64,000 bases of DNA from Actinomadura meyerae (GCF_900188445.1 NZ_FZOR01000012.1:62001-126000); one strand, 5' to 3'. Shown: positions 27,538-36,296, counted from the stretch's first letter. Notes: a model not told the origin generated them from the letters alone. Numbers and translations are program-made.

Positions 27538-28641
27538 ATGCCCGCCGAGCCCACGCCCGCCGAGCCGAAGACCACGCCGCTGCACGACGTCCACCGCGAC
27601 CTCGGCGCGAACCTCGTCGACTTCGCCGGCTACCTGATGCCGCTGCGCTACAAGAGCGAGACCGCCGAGCACCAGGCCGTCCGCACCGGCGCCGGCCTGT
27701 TCGACCTGTCGCACATGGGAGAGATCTTCCTGTCCGGGCCGGACGCGGGCGCCGCGCTCGACTACGCGCTGGTCGGGAACCTGTCGCCGATGCCGGTCGG
27801 CAAGGCCCGCTACACGATGATCTGCGCGCCGGACGGCGGCGTCCTCGACGACCTGATCGTCTACCGGCTCGCCGACACCACCTGGATGGTCGTCGCGAAC
27901 GCGGCGAACGCCGACGTCGTGCGGGACGCCCTGGCCGAGCGCGCCGCCGGTTTCGAGGCGGCCGTCGACGACCGCTCCGACGCGTACGCGCTGGTCGCCC
28001 TGCAGGGCCCGCGTTCGCAGGCGATCCTCGAAGGGTTCACCGAGGCGCCGGTGGGCGACCTCAAGTACTACGCGGTCCTCGCCGGCCGGGTCGCGGGCGT
28101 GGACGCGCTGATCGCCCGCACCGGCTACACCGGCGAGGACGGGTTCGAGCTGTTCGTGGACGCCGCCGACGCCGTCGCGCTGTGGCGGGCGCTCGCCGCC
28201 GTCGACGGGGTCGTCCCGGCGGGCCTCGCCGCGCGCGACTCGCTGCGCCTCGAAGCGGGCATGCCGCTGTACGGCAACGAGCTGACCGCCGAGACGACGC
28301 CGTTCGAGGCCGGTCTCGGCCGCGTCGTGAAGCTGGACAAGACGGTCGATTTCGTGGGCAAGACCACCCTGGCGGCGCAGGCCGCGACGCCTCCTGGCCG
28401 TAGGCTCGTGGGACTGGTCGCGCGCGGGCGTCGCGCGCCACGGAAGGGGTACCAGGTCGTCACGTCCGGCGGCACGCCGTGCGGTGTCGTGACGAGCGGG
28501 GCCCCGTCCCCCACACTGGGCAAGCCGATCGCCATGGCGTACCTCGACAGCGGCGTCGAGGAGGCGGACCTGGCCGTGGACGTCCGCGGCCGGCCCGAGC
28601 CGGTGGACGTGGTTCCCTTGCCCTTCTACAAGCGTTCCTGA
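27538..28641 (+). CDS. gcvT: Aminomethyltransferase, glycine cleavage T protein
   Basis: 367 residues, ATG at 27538 after GAAGGAG. Folate-binding fold with [30 protein letters not shown] and [11 protein letters not shown], and the C-terminal barrel with RAPRKGYQV and [10 protein letters not shown]. Transfers the aminomethyl carbon from lipoyl-GcvH to tetrahydrofolate, giving 5,10-methylene-THF and ammonia. Controlled by the tandem glycine riboswitch directly upstream. The P-protein gene (gcvP) is not in this window. Confidence 0.96.
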   Translation: MPAEPTPAEPKTTPLHDVHRDLGANLVDFAGYLMPLRYKSETAEHQAVRTGAGLFDLSHMGEIFLSGPDAGAALDYALVGNLSPMPVGKARYTMICAPDGGVLDDLIVYRLADTTWMVVANAANADVVRDALAERAAGFEAAVDDRSDAYALVALQGPRSQAILEGFTEAPVGDLKYYAVLAGRVAGVDALIARTGYTGEDGFELFVDAADAVALWRALAAVDGVVPAGLAARDSLRLEAGMPLYGNELTAETTPFEAGLGRVVKLDKTVDFVGKTTLAAQAATPPGRRLVGLVARGRRAPRKGYQVVTSGGTPCGVVTSGAPSPTLGKPIAMAYLDSGVEEADLAVDVRGRPEPVDVVPLPFYKRS

Positions 28642-28656
28642 AAGAGAGAAGAGACT

Positions 28657-29046
28657 GTGAGCGTTCCGGAGCAGCTCCGCTACAGCGAAGAGCACGAGTG
28701 GGTGTCCGGCCTCGGCGGCGAGGACGGCATCGTCACCGTCGGCATCACGGCGCACGCCGCCGACGCCCTCGGGGAGATCGTCTACCTCGAGCTGCAGCCG
28801 TCCGAGGGCGACACCGTCGAGGCGGGCGAGCCCTGCGGGGAGATCGAGTCCACCAAGTCGGTCAGCGACATCTACTCTCCGGTCAGCGGCGAGATCACCG
28901 CGGTCAACACCGCCGTGGTGGACGAGCCGAAGGTCATCAACGACGACCCGTACGGCGAGGGCTGGATCTTCAAGGTCCGGATCAGCGACGAGCCCGGCGA
29001 CCTGCTCGACTCCGCCGCCTACGCGAAGCTGATCGAGGAGTCATGA
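28657..29046 (+). CDS. gcvH: Glycine cleavage H protein
   Basis: 129 residues, GTG at 28657. The lipoyl-lysine site is in [18 protein letters not shown] (lysine near residue 67), the hallmark of GcvH. It carries the aminomethyl group between P, T and L proteins. Starts 15 bases after gcvT, and its TGA overlaps the glyA ATG as ATGA, so the genes are co-translated. Confidence 0.96.
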   Translation: MSVPEQLRYSEEHEWVSGLGGEDGIVTVGITAHAADALGEIVYLELQPSEGDTVEAGEPCGEIESTKSVSDIYSPVSGEITAVNTAVVDEPKVINDDPYGEGWIFKVRISDEPGDLLDSAAYAKLIEES

Positions 29047-30299
29047 GCCTCTACGAACCGCTGACGGAAGCCGACCCCGAGGTCGCCGCGGCCGTCGCCG
29101 CCGAGCTGCGCCGCCAGCAGTCCACCCTGGAGATGATCGCGTCGGAGAACTTCGCGCCCGTCTCGGTGCTGGAGGCGCAGGGCTCCGTCCTGACCAACAA
29201 GTACGCCGAGGGCTACCCCGGGCGCCGCTACTACGGCGGCTGCGAGTTCGTCGACGTCACCGAGCAGCTCGCGATCGACCGGGCGAAGGAGCTGTTCGGC
29301 GCCGAGCACGCGAACGTCCAGCCGCACAGCGGGGCGCAGGCCAACACGGCGGTGTACTTCGCGCTGCTCCAGCACGGCGACACCATCCTCGGGCTGGACC
29401 TCGCGCACGGCGGCCACCTCACGCACGGGATGCGGCTGAACTACTCCGGCAAGACGCTGAACGTCGTGCCGTACCACGTCCGCGCCGAGGACGGCCTGGT
29501 CGACATGGACGAGGTCGCCGCGCTCGCCGCCGAGCACCGGCCGAAGATGATCGTCGCAGGCTGGTCGGCGTACCCGCGGCAGCTCGACTTCCCCGAGTTC
29601 CGCAAGATCGCCGACTCGGTGGGCGCGCTGCTCATGGTCGACATGGCGCACTTCGCGGGGCTGGTGGCGGCGGGGCTGCACCCCTCGCCCGTCCCGCACG
29701 CCGACATCGTCACCACGACCACGCACAAGACGCTCGGCGGGCCGCGCGGCGGGCTGATCCTCGCCCGCGAGGAGTTCGGCAAGAAGATCAACTCGGCGGT
29801 GTTCCCGGGCATGCAGGGCGGCCCGCTGGAGCACGTGATCGCCGCCAAGGCGGTCGCGCTGAAGATCGCCGCGTCGGAGGAGTTCCGGGCCCGGCAGGCG
29901 GCCACCGTCGAGGGCGCGAAGCTGCTCGCCGACCGCCTCCTCGCCGAGGACTCCGCCAAGGCGGGCGTGAAGGTGCTGACCGGCGGCACGGACGTCCACC
30001 TGGTGCTGGTCGACCTGGTCGACTCCGAGCTCACCGGGCGCGACGCCGAGGACCGGCTGCACGACATCGGCATCACGGTGAACCGGAACGCGGTGCCGAA
30101 CGACCCGCGCCCGCCGATGGTCACCTCCGGCCTGCGGATCGGTACCCCGGCGCTCGCCACCCGCGGCTTCACCGCGGCGGACTTCGCCGAGGTCGCCGAC
30201 GTGATCGCGCTGGCCCTCCAGCCGTCCTTCGACAAGGACGCCCTGTCGGCGCGGGTGCGGGCCCTCGCCGAGAAGCACCCCCTGTATCCGGACCTGTGA
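29043..30299 (+). CDS. glyA: Serine hydroxymethyltransferase
   Basis: 418 residues, full family length. PLP-lysine motif [14 protein letters not shown] (near residue 225), [18 protein letters not shown] at the N-terminus and [14 protein letters not shown]. Converts glycine and methylene-THF to serine. In this operon it uses the methylene-THF made by the cleavage system, so two glycines give one serine. Coupled to gcvH by a 4-bp overlap. A strong hairpin follows the stop. Confidence 0.96.
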   Translation: MSLYEPLTEADPEVAAAVAAELRRQQSTLEMIASENFAPVSVLEAQGSVLTNKYAEGYPGRRYYGGCEFVDVTEQLAIDRAKELFGAEHANVQPHSGAQANTAVYFALLQHGDTILGLDLAHGGHLTHGMRLNYSGKTLNVVPYHVRAEDGLVDMDEVAALAAEHRPKMIVAGWSAYPRQLDFPEFRKIADSVGALLMVDMAHFAGLVAAGLHPSPVPHADIVTTTTHKTLGGPRGGLILAREEFGKKINSAVFPGMQGGPLEHVIAAKAVALKIAASEEFRARQAATVEGAKLLADRLLAEDSAKAGVKVLTGGTDVHLVLVDLVDSELTGRDAEDRLHDIGITVNRNAVPNDPRPPMVTSGLRIGTPALATRGFTAADFAEVADVIALALQPSFDKDALSARVRALAEKHPLYPDL

Positions 30300-30306
30300 C
30301 GCACCG

Positions 30307-30332
30307 GCGCCCCCTCCCCCGGGAGGGGGCGC
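30307..30332 (+). terminator. Strong hairpin between glyA and sdaA
   Basis: A 12-bp perfect stem gcgccccctccc / gggagggggcgc, with two bases at the centre, begins 8 bases after the glyA stop and ends 22 bases before the sdaA start. It should terminate or attenuate transcription, so sdaA expression may be lower than glyA or come partly from its own promoter. Confidence 0.65.
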
Positions 30333-30353
30333 GGCAGCTACAACGAGGTAGCG

Positions 30354-31724
30354 ATGGCCATCAGCGTGTTCGACCTGTTCAAAATCGGCATCGGCCCGTC
30401 GTCGTCGCACACCGGCGGGCCGATGGCCGCCGCGCACCGCTTCGCCCGCGGGCTGGAACGCGACGGGCTCCTGGAGAAGACCGCGTCCGTCCAGGTCGTC
30501 CTCTACGGTTCGCTCGGCCTCACCGGCAAGGGCCACGGGAGTGACAAGGCCGTCATCCTGGGCCTGGAGGGCGACAAGCCGGAACTGGTGGACGTCGACA
30601 CGGTGGACGGGCGCCTGGCGTCCATCCGCGAGCGCGGCGCCCTGCGCCTGTTCGGCGACCACGACATCCCGTTCGCCGTCAACGAGCACCTGCACTTCGA
30701 GCGCAAGGAGTCGCTGCCCGGCCACCCGAACGGCATGCGCTTCACGGCCTTCGACGAGACCGGCGGGGAACTGCGCGCGAAGGTCTACTACTCGGTCGGC
30801 GGCGGGTTCATCCTGGACGAGACCGCCGCCGGCGCCGACCGCATCAAACCGGACGACACCGTCCTGCCCCACCCGTTCGACACGGCCGCCGAGCTGCTCG
30901 ACCGGTGCCGCGAGACGGGCCTGTCGATCTCCGCGCTGATGCTGGAGAACGAGACGGCCTTCGGCCGCACGCCCGCCGAGATCCGGGCGGGCCTGCTCGA
31001 CCTGTGGGACGTCATGCGGGCCTGCGTCGACCGCGGCCGCACCCGCGAGGGCCTGCTGCCCGGCGGCCTGAAGGTGCGGCGCCGCGCGCCCCAGCTCTAC
31101 CGGCAGCTCTCCACCGAGGAACCGGCCGACCCCCTGCACGCGATGGACTGGGTCACGCTGTTCGCCCTCGCCGTCAACGAGGAGAACGCCGCCGGGGGCC
31201 GCATCGTCACCGCCCCGACCAACGGCGCCGCCGGCATCATCCCGGCCGTCCTGCACTACTACGACCGGTTCCTGCCGAGCGACGGCGAGGGCGTGGTCCG
31301 GTTCCTGCTGACGGCGGGCGCGATCGGCGTGCTGTTCAAGCAGAACGCGTCCATCTCCGGCGCCGAGGTCGGCTGCCAGGGCGAGGTCGGCTCCGCCTGC
31401 TCGATGGCCGCGGCGGGCCTCACCGAGGTGCTCGGCGGCACCCCGGAGCAGGTGGAGAACGCCGCCGAGATCGGCATCGAGCACAACCTGGGCCTGACGT
31501 GCGACCCGGTGGGCGGCCTCGTCCAGGTCCCGTGCATCGAGCGCAACGCGGTCGGCGCGATCAAGGCGATCAGCGCCGCCCGCATCTCCCTGCGCGGGGA
31601 CGGCCGCCACTTCGTCTCCCTCGACAAGGCCATCAAGACGATGCGCGACACCGGCCGCGACATGCTCGACAAGTACAAGGAGACGAGCCGCGGCGGCCTC
31701 GCCGTCAACGTCATCGAATGCTGA
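30354..31724 (+). CDS. sdaA: L-serine ammonia-lyase (iron-sulfur)
   Basis: 456 residues of the single-chain type. The N-terminal beta domain has [16 protein letters not shown]. The C-terminal alpha domain has [17 protein letters not shown] and the [4Fe-4S] cysteines in [35 protein letters not shown]. Deaminates serine to pyruvate. Placed after glyA it completes glycine to serine to pyruvate, a disposal route for excess glycine, consistent with the riboswitch upstream. Confidence 0.95.
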   Translation: MAISVFDLFKIGIGPSSSHTGGPMAAAHRFARGLERDGLLEKTASVQVVLYGSLGLTGKGHGSDKAVILGLEGDKPELVDVDTVDGRLASIRERGALRLFGDHDIPFAVNEHLHFERKESLPGHPNGMRFTAFDETGGELRAKVYYSVGGGFILDETAAGADRIKPDDTVLPHPFDTAAELLDRCRETGLSISALMLENETAFGRTPAEIRAGLLDLWDVMRACVDRGRTREGLLPGGLKVRRRAPQLYRQLSTEEPADPLHAMDWVTLFALAVNEENAAGGRIVTAPTNGAAGIIPAVLHYYDRFLPSDGEGVVRFLLTAGAIGVLFKQNASISGAEVGCQGEVGSACSMAAAGLTEVLGGTPEQVENAAEIGIEHNLGLTCDPVGGLVQVPCIERNAVGAIKAISAARISLRGDGRHFVSLDKAIKTMRDTGRDMLDKYKETSRGGLAVNVIEC

Positions 31725-31742
31725 CGCCGCCCCCGGCTTGAC

Positions 31743-31770
31743 CTTGACGCAGGCGGCAGGGTTCGAGGGT
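31743..31770 (+). promoter_or_regulatory. Possible MerR-type promoter before the SDR gene
   Basis: ccttgac and a related inverted half gttcgagg flank a long spacer in front of the SDR gene, the kind of symmetric, long-spacer promoter that MerR regulators activate. A MerR gene follows the SDR gene. The symmetry is imperfect, so this is tentative. Confidence 0.35.
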
Positions 31771-31777
31771 TGGACGC

Positions 31778-32542
31778 ATGGAGACGCGTTCACAGGACAG
31801 AGCCGCACAGGAGAGAGTCGCCGTCGTCACCGGAGCCGGGACGGGCATCGGGCGCGCGACGGCGCGCATGTTCGCCGCCGAGGGGACGCGGGTGGTGGTC
31901 GTCGGCCGGCGGGCCGAGCCGCTCGCGGAGACGGCCGCGGGGCACGACCTCATCCACCCGCTGCCCGCCGACATCACCGGGGAGGGCGCCGCCGAGGAGA
32001 TCGTGCGGCACGTCGTGCAGACCCACGGGCGCCTGGACGTCCTGGTCAACAACGCGGCGATCGTGCAGAGCGCCACGCTGGACGCGACCACGCCCGAGGC
32101 GATGGACGCGCAGCTCGCGACGAACCTCGTCGCGCCCGTCCTGCTGGTGAAGGCGGCGCTGCCCGCGCTGGGCGACGGCGGGGTCATCGTCAACGTCAGC
32201 ACGTCCGTCGGGCAGCGGGCGTGGCCGGGGAACGCCTTCTACGCGGCGACGAAGGCCGCCCTGGAGACCCTCACCCGGAGCTGGGCGGTGGAGCTGGCGC
32301 CGCGCGGCGTCCGCGTGGTGGCGGTGGCGCCGGGCGCGATCGGCACCCCGATCGGCAGGCACCAGGGGCTGTCGGACGAGCGGCTCGCCGCCCTCCGAAA
32401 GTGGCAGATCGAGCACACGCCGCTCGGCCGGATCGGCCGTCCGGAGGAGGTGGCGTGGGCGATCACGCGCCTGGCGGCGCCGGACGCGTCGTTCGTGACG
32501 GGCGCCGTGGTCCCGGTGGACGGCGGTGCCGTCGTGGCATGA
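31778..32542 (+). CDS. Short-chain dehydrogenase/reductase
   Basis: 254 residues, classical SDR: TGAGTGIG (about 19-26), NNAA (about 91), VNVSTSVG with the catalytic Ser, YAATK for YxxxK and a VPVDGGAVVA C-terminus as in FabG-like enzymes. Residues VVGRR after strand 2 favour NADP. It precedes a MerR regulator by 21 bases and is probably under its control. Substrate not predictable. Confidence 0.9.
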   Translation: METRSQDRAAQERVAVVTGAGTGIGRATARMFAAEGTRVVVVGRRAEPLAETAAGHDLIHPLPADITGEGAAEEIVRHVVQTHGRLDVLVNNAAIVQSATLDATTPEAMDAQLATNLVAPVLLVKAALPALGDGGVIVNVSTSVGQRAWPGNAFYAATKAALETLTRSWAVELAPRGVRVVAVAPGAIGTPIGRHQGLSDERLAALRKWQIEHTPLGRIGRPEEVAWAITRLAAPDASFVTGAVVPVDGGAVVA

Positions 32543-32563
32543 CCGCCGTGTGATGATCGTGGC

Positions 32564-32923
32564 ATGCGCATCGGTGAGCTGGCCCGGTTGTCGGGGACCA
32601 CGCCGCGCGCCCTGCGGCACTACGAGGAGGCGGGGCTGCTCTCGTCGCGGCGGGCGTCCAACGGCTACCGGATCTACGACGAGGGCGCGGTGGTCCGGGT
32701 GCGCAACATCCGGCACCTGCTGGCGGCGGGGCTCACCCTCGACGACGTCCGGGCGTTCTCCGCGTGCCTGGACGGCGACGTGACCGCCGCGCCCCCGGCG
32801 GAGAGGAACCTGCGGATCGCGTTCGAGCGGCTCGCGGCGCTGGACGAGCGCATCGCCGCCCAGGTCGAGGTGCGCGAGCGCCTGGCCGCCGTCCTGCGGG
32901 AGGCGACCGGGCGGCGCGTCTGA
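32564..32923 (+). CDS. MerR-family regulator
   Basis: 119 residues: an N-terminal winged helix with RIGELARLSGTTPRALRHYE and GYRIYDEGAVVRV, then a dimerisation helix and a short C-terminus without cysteine clusters, so probably not a metal sensor. Lies just after the SDR gene, and the two starts/stops share the decamer tcgtggcatg (32530 and 32557). Probable regulator of that gene. Confidence 0.9.
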   Translation: MRIGELARLSGTTPRALRHYEEAGLLSSRRASNGYRIYDEGAVVRVRNIRHLLAAGLTLDDVRAFSACLDGDVTAAPPAERNLRIAFERLAALDERIAAQVEVRERLAAVLREATGRRV

Positions 32924-32989
32924 CCGCCACCGGAGCGGGTCGCCCCGCACCGCCACCGGTCGCGGGCCCCGCACCGCTACCGGAGCGGG
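32923..32989. repeat. Degenerate 24-26-bp x3 repeat between convergent genes
   Basis: accgccaccggagcggg occurs at 32923, in a variant at 32949 and again at 32973. It begins on the last base of the MerR stop and ends over the stop codon (32977-32979) of the convergent DUF1348 gene. Same class as the repeat at 25221-25274. Confidence 0.65.
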
Positions 32990-33438
32990 ATGTCCAGGCC
33001 GTGCTCGGCGGCGGGGCGGGGGCCGCGGATGCGGCGGTCGGCCTCGGTGATCGCCACGTCGTTGATGCTGGCCTCGCGGCGCCGCATCAGGCCGCGGTCG
33101 TCGAACTCCCACAGCTCGTTGCCGTAGCTGCGCCACCACTGCCCGGCGGCGTCGTGCCACTCGTACTGGAACCGGACGGCGATCCGGTTGCCGCGAAACC
33201 CCCACAGGCTCTTGCGGAGCGCGTAGTCGAGCTCGCGCTCCCACTTCTCGGTGAGGAAGGCGATGATCTCGTCCCGGCCGGTGACGAACCGGTCCCGGTT
33301 CCGCCAGACCGAGTCGGGCGTGTAGGCGGCGGCGACCCGGTGGGGGTCGCGGGTGTTCCAGGCGTCCTCCGCCGCCTGCACCTTCTGCAGCGCGGTCTCC
33401 TCTGTGAACGGCGGGTAGGGCGGGCGGTCTTCGGCCAT
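32977..33438 (-). CDS. DUF1348 nuclear transport factor 2-like protein
   Basis: 153 residues with the NTF2-like cone fold and DUF1348 hallmarks: [55 protein letters not shown] and ASINDVAI. Function of the family is unknown, perhaps small-molecule binding or isomerisation. Divergent from a TetR gene with two clear operators between, so probably its main target. Confidence 0.9.
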   Translation of the reverse strand: MAEDRPPYPPFTEETALQKVQAAEDAWNTRDPHRVAAAYTPDSVWRNRDRFVTGRDEIIAFLTEKWERELDYALRKSLWGFRGNRIAVRFQYEWHDAAGQWWRSYGNELWEFDDRGLMRRREASINDVAITEADRRIRGPRPAAEHGLDIPLR

Positions 33439-33453
33439 CGGATCCTCCTGTTT

Positions 33454-33505
33454 GAGAACGCACGTTCTCTAGCGATGTCCACTAACCTAGGGAACGACCG
33501 TTCTC
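33454..33505. promoter_or_regulatory. Two operators for the divergent TetR regulator
   Basis: A perfect 16-bp palindrome gagaacgcacgttctc (33454-33469) and a near copy gggaacgaccgttctc (33490-33505) flank the space between the DUF1348 and TetR starts. Consensus GRGAACG-NN-CGTTCTC. Both divergent promoters would be covered by bound repressor. Confidence 0.8.
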
Positions 33506-33526
33506 AACGTCAAGGCAGGAGCCCCG

Positions 33527-34099
33527 ATGCCGGCCGCGATCACCGAGGAGCAGCAGGAGCGCGACCGCCGCCGGCTGCTGGACGTCGCCGAGGACCTCTT
33601 CTACCGGCGGGGCGTCCAGGCGGTCGGCATGGACGAGCTGCGCGCCGCCTCCGCGCTTCCCCTCAAGCGCATGTACCGGCTGTTCCCCACCAAGGAGGCC
33701 CTGGTCGTCGCGATGCTGGAACGCCGCGACCGGCGCTGGCGCGGGAATCTGGCCGCCCATGTGGACGCGGTGCCCGACCCGCGCGAGCGCGTCCTGGCGA
33801 TGTTCGACTGGCTCGGCGCGTGGTTCGCCGAGCCGGGGTTCCGCGGGTGCGCGTGGGTGAACGCCCATGGGGAACTCGGCCCGGCCGCGCCCGCCATCAC
33901 GGCCGTGGCGCGCGCACACAAGCGGGCCTTCCATGACCAGGTGGTCGAGCTGGTCTCGGCGGTGGACGCGTCCGTCGCCGAGGCGGTCTACCTGCTCGCC
34001 GAGGGCGCGATCGTGGTGGCGGGCGTCCAGGGCGACCCGTCGGCCGCCGCGCGGGCGCGGGCCGGCGCCGAAGCGCTGCTAGGGCGCGGGCCCGGCTAG
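33527..34099 (+). CDS. TetR-family regulator
   Basis: 190 residues. DNA-binding domain with LFYRRGVQAVGMDELRAAS and KRMYRLFPTKEALV; C-terminal domain with GFRGCAWVNAHGELG, a pattern common in the TetR group next to NTF2-like or quinone-related genes. Controls itself and the divergent DUF1348 gene through the GAGAACG palindromes (inferred). Its TAG lies in the first unit of a 10-bp repeat. Confidence 0.9.
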   Translation: MPAAITEEQQERDRRRLLDVAEDLFYRRGVQAVGMDELRAASALPLKRMYRLFPTKEALVVAMLERRDRRWRGNLAAHVDAVPDPRERVLAMFDWLGAWFAEPGFRGCAWVNAHGELGPAAPAITAVARAHKRAFHDQVVELVSAVDASVAEAVYLLAEGAIVVAGVQGDPSAAARARAGAEALLGRGPG

Positions 34100-34124
34100 G
34101 ACCTGCTAGGACGTGCTAGGACGT
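34095..34124. repeat. 10-bp x3 repeat holding both convergent stop codons
   Basis: Units gctaggacct, gctaggacgt and gctaggacgt follow directly. Each contains ctag, which reads TAG on both strands. The TetR stop is in unit 1 (34097-34099) and the stop of the convergent HxlR gene is in unit 3 (34116-34118), so the repeat supplies stops to both genes. Confidence 0.85.
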
Positions 34125-34562
34125 CAGGGCGCCGCGGCCGGTCGGTGAGTGCGCGCCGGGGCGGGCCTCCTCGCCGCAGTGCCGGCACACGACCATTGGG
34201 CTGAGCGTCTCGCCGCACGAGTGCCGCCACCGGACGGGCGGGTCGTCCTGGTTCAGGTGCCGGTCGCCCCACGCCATGAGCACGAGCAGGACGTCGCACA
34301 GCTCCCAGCCCGCCGGCGTCAGGTGGTACTCGAAGCGGGCCGGGCGGTCGCTGTAGCGCTCGCGCCGGACGATCCCGTTCGCCTCCAGCTTGCGGAGCCG
34401 CGAGGTCAGGATGTCCCGGGGCGCCCCGGTGTTGCGGACGATCTGGTCGAACCGCCGCACCCCGTAGGACAGCTCCCTGATCACCAGCAGGCTCCAGCGC
34501 TCGCCGACCAGGTCCAGGGTGTCGGCGACCGAGCACTCGCGCGGGGCGGCGTCCTTCGGCAT
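34116..34562 (-). CDS. HxlR-family regulator with C-terminal Cys motif
   Basis: 148 residues. Winged helix with TLDLVGERWSLLVIRELSYG, QIVRNTGAPRDILTSRLRKLE and YHLTPAGWELCDVL, all typical of HxlR. After the DNA-binding domain (about residue 105) a tail carries HSCGETL...VVCRHCGEE, a zinc-ribbon-like set of three cysteines and a histidine seen in a subset of HxlR proteins. Precedes the thiolase gene in opposite order on the same strand, so could regulate fatty-acid genes nearby. Confidence 0.9.
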   Translation of the reverse strand: MPKDAAPRECSVADTLDLVGERWSLLVIRELSYGVRRFDQIVRNTGAPRDILTSRLRKLEANGIVRRERYSDRPARFEYHLTPAGWELCDVLLVLMAWGDRHLNQDDPPVRWRHSCGETLSPMVVCRHCGEEARPGAHSPTGRGALTS

Positions 34563-34591
34563 GGACGCAGCCTATGCCAGGGCGCGGGCCC

Positions 34592-35755
34592 TCAGAGCCG
34601 CTCGATGACGGCGGCGTTGGCCTGCCCGCCGCCCTCGCACATGGTCTGCAACCCGAAGCGCCCGCCGCGGTCCTCCAGGGCGTGCAGCAGGGTCGTCATG
34701 ATCCGCGCGCCGCTGGCCCCCAGCGGGTGCCCGATCGCGATCGCGCCGCCCCGCACGTTGACCTTGGCCAGGTCGGCGCCCGTCTCCCGCTGCCACGCGA
34801 GGACGACCGGCGCGAACGCCTCGTTCACCTCGAACAGGTCGATGTCGTCCAGCCGCAGCCCGGCCCGCCCGAGCACCTTCTCCGTCGCCGGGATGATCGC
34901 CGTGAGCATCAGCAGCGGGTCGTCGCCGGTGACCGTGAGCGCGTGGAACCGCGCCCGGGGCCGCAGCCCGAGCCGCTCGGCGACGTCCGCCCCCATGACC
35001 AGGACGGCCGCTGCGCCGTCGTTGACCGGCGAGGCGTTGCCCGCGGTGACCTTCCAGCCGATCTGCGGGAACCGCTCGGCGGTCCGCTCGTCGTAGTAGG
35101 CCGGCTTGAGCCCGGCGAGGATCTCCGGGGACGTGCCGGGGCGGACGGTCTCGTCCCACTGGCCCGTCCAGACCACCTCGCGGTCGAACTCGCCGTTCTT
35201 CCACGCCTCGGCGGCGCGGCGGTGCGACTCGTAGGCGAAGGCGTCCAGCTCCTCCCGCGGCAGGTCCCACCGGGCGGCGATCAGCTCGGCGCTGATGCCC
35301 TGCCCGACGAGCCCGTCCGGGTACCGCTCGCGGATGCCCTGCCCGAAGGGGTCGCTGCCGGGCAGCACGTTCGACCCCATCGGGACGCGCGACATCGACT
35401 CGACACCGCACGCGATCGCGATGTCGTAGGCGCCGCTCTGCACGCCCTGCGCCGCCAGGTGCAGCGCCTGCTGCGAGGACCCGCACTGCCGGTCGACGGT
35501 CATCGCCGGGACGCTCTCGGGGAACCCGGCGGCGAGCACGGCCGTCCGGGTGAGGTTGAGCGCCTGGTCCCCGACCTGCGAGACGACGCCGCCGATGACG
35601 TCGTCCACCTCGCCGGGGTCGATCCCGGCCCGCTCGACGAGCGCCTTGAGCGTCCGCGCCAGCAGGTCGGCCGGGTGGTCGCCGTGCAGCGCCCCGTTCG
35701 GCTTGCCCTTGCCGACCGGAGTCCGCACCGCCTCCACGATCACCGCGTCCCGCAC
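34592..35755 (-). CDS. Acetyl-CoA acyltransferase (thiolase)
   Basis: 387 residues from the GTG at 35755, chosen because GAGGAGG lies 6 bases upstream and the protein then starts VRDAVIVEAVRTPVGKG like other thiolases. Nucleophile cysteine in RQCGSSQQALH (near residue 90), NEAFAPV, GGAIAIGHPLGASGARI with the active histidine, and the second cysteine in MCEGGGQANA. Degradative thiolase (FadA-like) of beta-oxidation is most likely. An inverted repeat lies in its promoter. Confidence 0.93.
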   Translation of the reverse strand: MRDAVIVEAVRTPVGKGKPNGALHGDHPADLLARTLKALVERAGIDPGEVDDVIGGVVSQVGDQALNLTRTAVLAAGFPESVPAMTVDRQCGSSQQALHLAAQGVQSGAYDIAIACGVESMSRVPMGSNVLPGSDPFGQGIRERYPDGLVGQGISAELIAARWDLPREELDAFAYESHRRAAEAWKNGEFDREVVWTGQWDETVRPGTSPEILAGLKPAYYDERTAERFPQIGWKVTAGNASPVNDGAAAVLVMGADVAERLGLRPRARFHALTVTGDDPLLMLTAIIPATEKVLGRAGLRLDDIDLFEVNEAFAPVVLAWQRETGADLAKVNVRGGAIAIGHPLGASGARIMTTLLHALEDRGGRFGLQTMCEGGGQANAAVIERL

Positions 35756-35777
35756 GTCGACCTCCTCCTCAGTTACC

Positions 35778-35819
35778 TTTTCCAACTCACAAGTAGTATC
35801 CGCGCACCGAGTTGGAAAA
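35778..35819 (-). promoter_or_regulatory. Long-spacer inverted repeat in the thiolase promoter
   Basis: Perfect 11-bp arms ttttccaactc (35778-35788) and gagttggaaaa (35809-35819) enclose 20 bases that are rich in A/T for this genome (acaagtagtatcc). On the minus strand tactac/gatact in the spacer could be a -10 box. Spacing and symmetry suggest an operator for a dimeric repressor, or two sites. Confidence 0.55.
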
Positions 35820-35910
35820 CACAACCCACTACCTCGTGTGCGGCGCCTCACACCGCCGCCTCAGCCGGTGCGACCCGCGCGGATGGACGGTGCCCGGCGC
35901 ACACGAACGA

Positions 35911-35941
35911 GCCCGGGGGCCGCGAAACGCGGTCCCCGGGC
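35911..35941 (-). terminator. Strong hairpin after a candidate small ORF
   Basis: 14-bp stem (gcccgggggccgcg / cgcggtccccgggc, one G-T pair) with an AAA loop. On the minus strand it starts 11 bases after the stop of the small ORF that ends at 35953 and before the thiolase promoter, so it should insulate the thiolase from upstream transcription. Confidence 0.65.
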
Positions 35942-35952
35942 CGTCGGGCCGC

Positions 35953-36090
35953 TCAGCGGGAGGGGCCCATGCCGTGGTACGTCCGTTCCCTCCATGCGTC
36001 GAAGGGCCCCGTGGTGGAGCCGCCCGAAACATTACGGTCGGACAAGCATTCCTCCTTCATCCCCTCGACGTTTACGTTCACTACGGACAT
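35953..36090 (-). CDS. Candidate small peptide gene (35-48 residues)
   Basis: An ORF with possible ATG starts at 36099, 36090 or 36060, giving 48, 45 or 35 residues. The peptide ends GGSTTGPFDAWRERTYHGMGPSR-like in composition (Gly/Ser/Thr-rich, then aromatic and basic residues) after an acidic start MKEECLSD. GGGG precedes the 36090 start. A strong terminator lies just after the stop. Codon bias is weaker than in neighbours. It could encode a secreted or regulatory peptide or be chance; no modification enzyme is adjacent. I do not recognise it. The rest of the 35756-36143 gap holds the thiolase promoter and hairpin. Confidence 0.3.
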   Translation of the reverse strand: MSVVNVNVEGMKEECLSDRNVSGGSTTGPFDAWRERTYHGMGPSR

Positions 36091-36143
36091 TAGCCCCATA
36101 TCCCGACATAGCCTTTCAATGAGGCTCAAAGGTGTCGTCAAAG

Positions 36144-36296
36144 CTAGCCGCCCTTGAACATGGCGCGCATCTTGCGTGCCGCGTCGCCCGGCTTCTTCTT
36201 CTGGGGCGCGGCCTTCGCCTCCTCCGAGCGAGGCGGCTCCTTCTCGCTCTCGCGCTCGTTCTCCGTGCCCTTGGGCTTGGCAGGCTTGTCCGTCAC
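36144..36296 (-). CDS. Small charged protein (50 residues)
   Basis: 50 residues from a GTG at 36296, with GGGGGAG 6-12 bases upstream. Composition is strongly charged and repetitive in Lys, Glu and Pro (KPKGTENERESEKEPPRSEE), ending KKPGDAARKMRAMFKGG with a basic amphipathic tail. Probably disordered. No family recognised. It lies between the response regulator gene (48 bases away, same strand) and the candidate small peptide gene. The ribosome-binding site and codon use support it being real. Confidence 0.55.
   Translation of the reverse strand: MTDKPAKPKGTENERESEKEPPRSEEAKAAPQKKKPGDAARKMRAMFKGG

Noticed and set aside
29019..31808. 929-codon open frame on the minus strand
   Set aside because: It is antisense to glyA and sdaA, follows their codon periodicity and has no recognisable domain. 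High GC leaves long shadow frames open.
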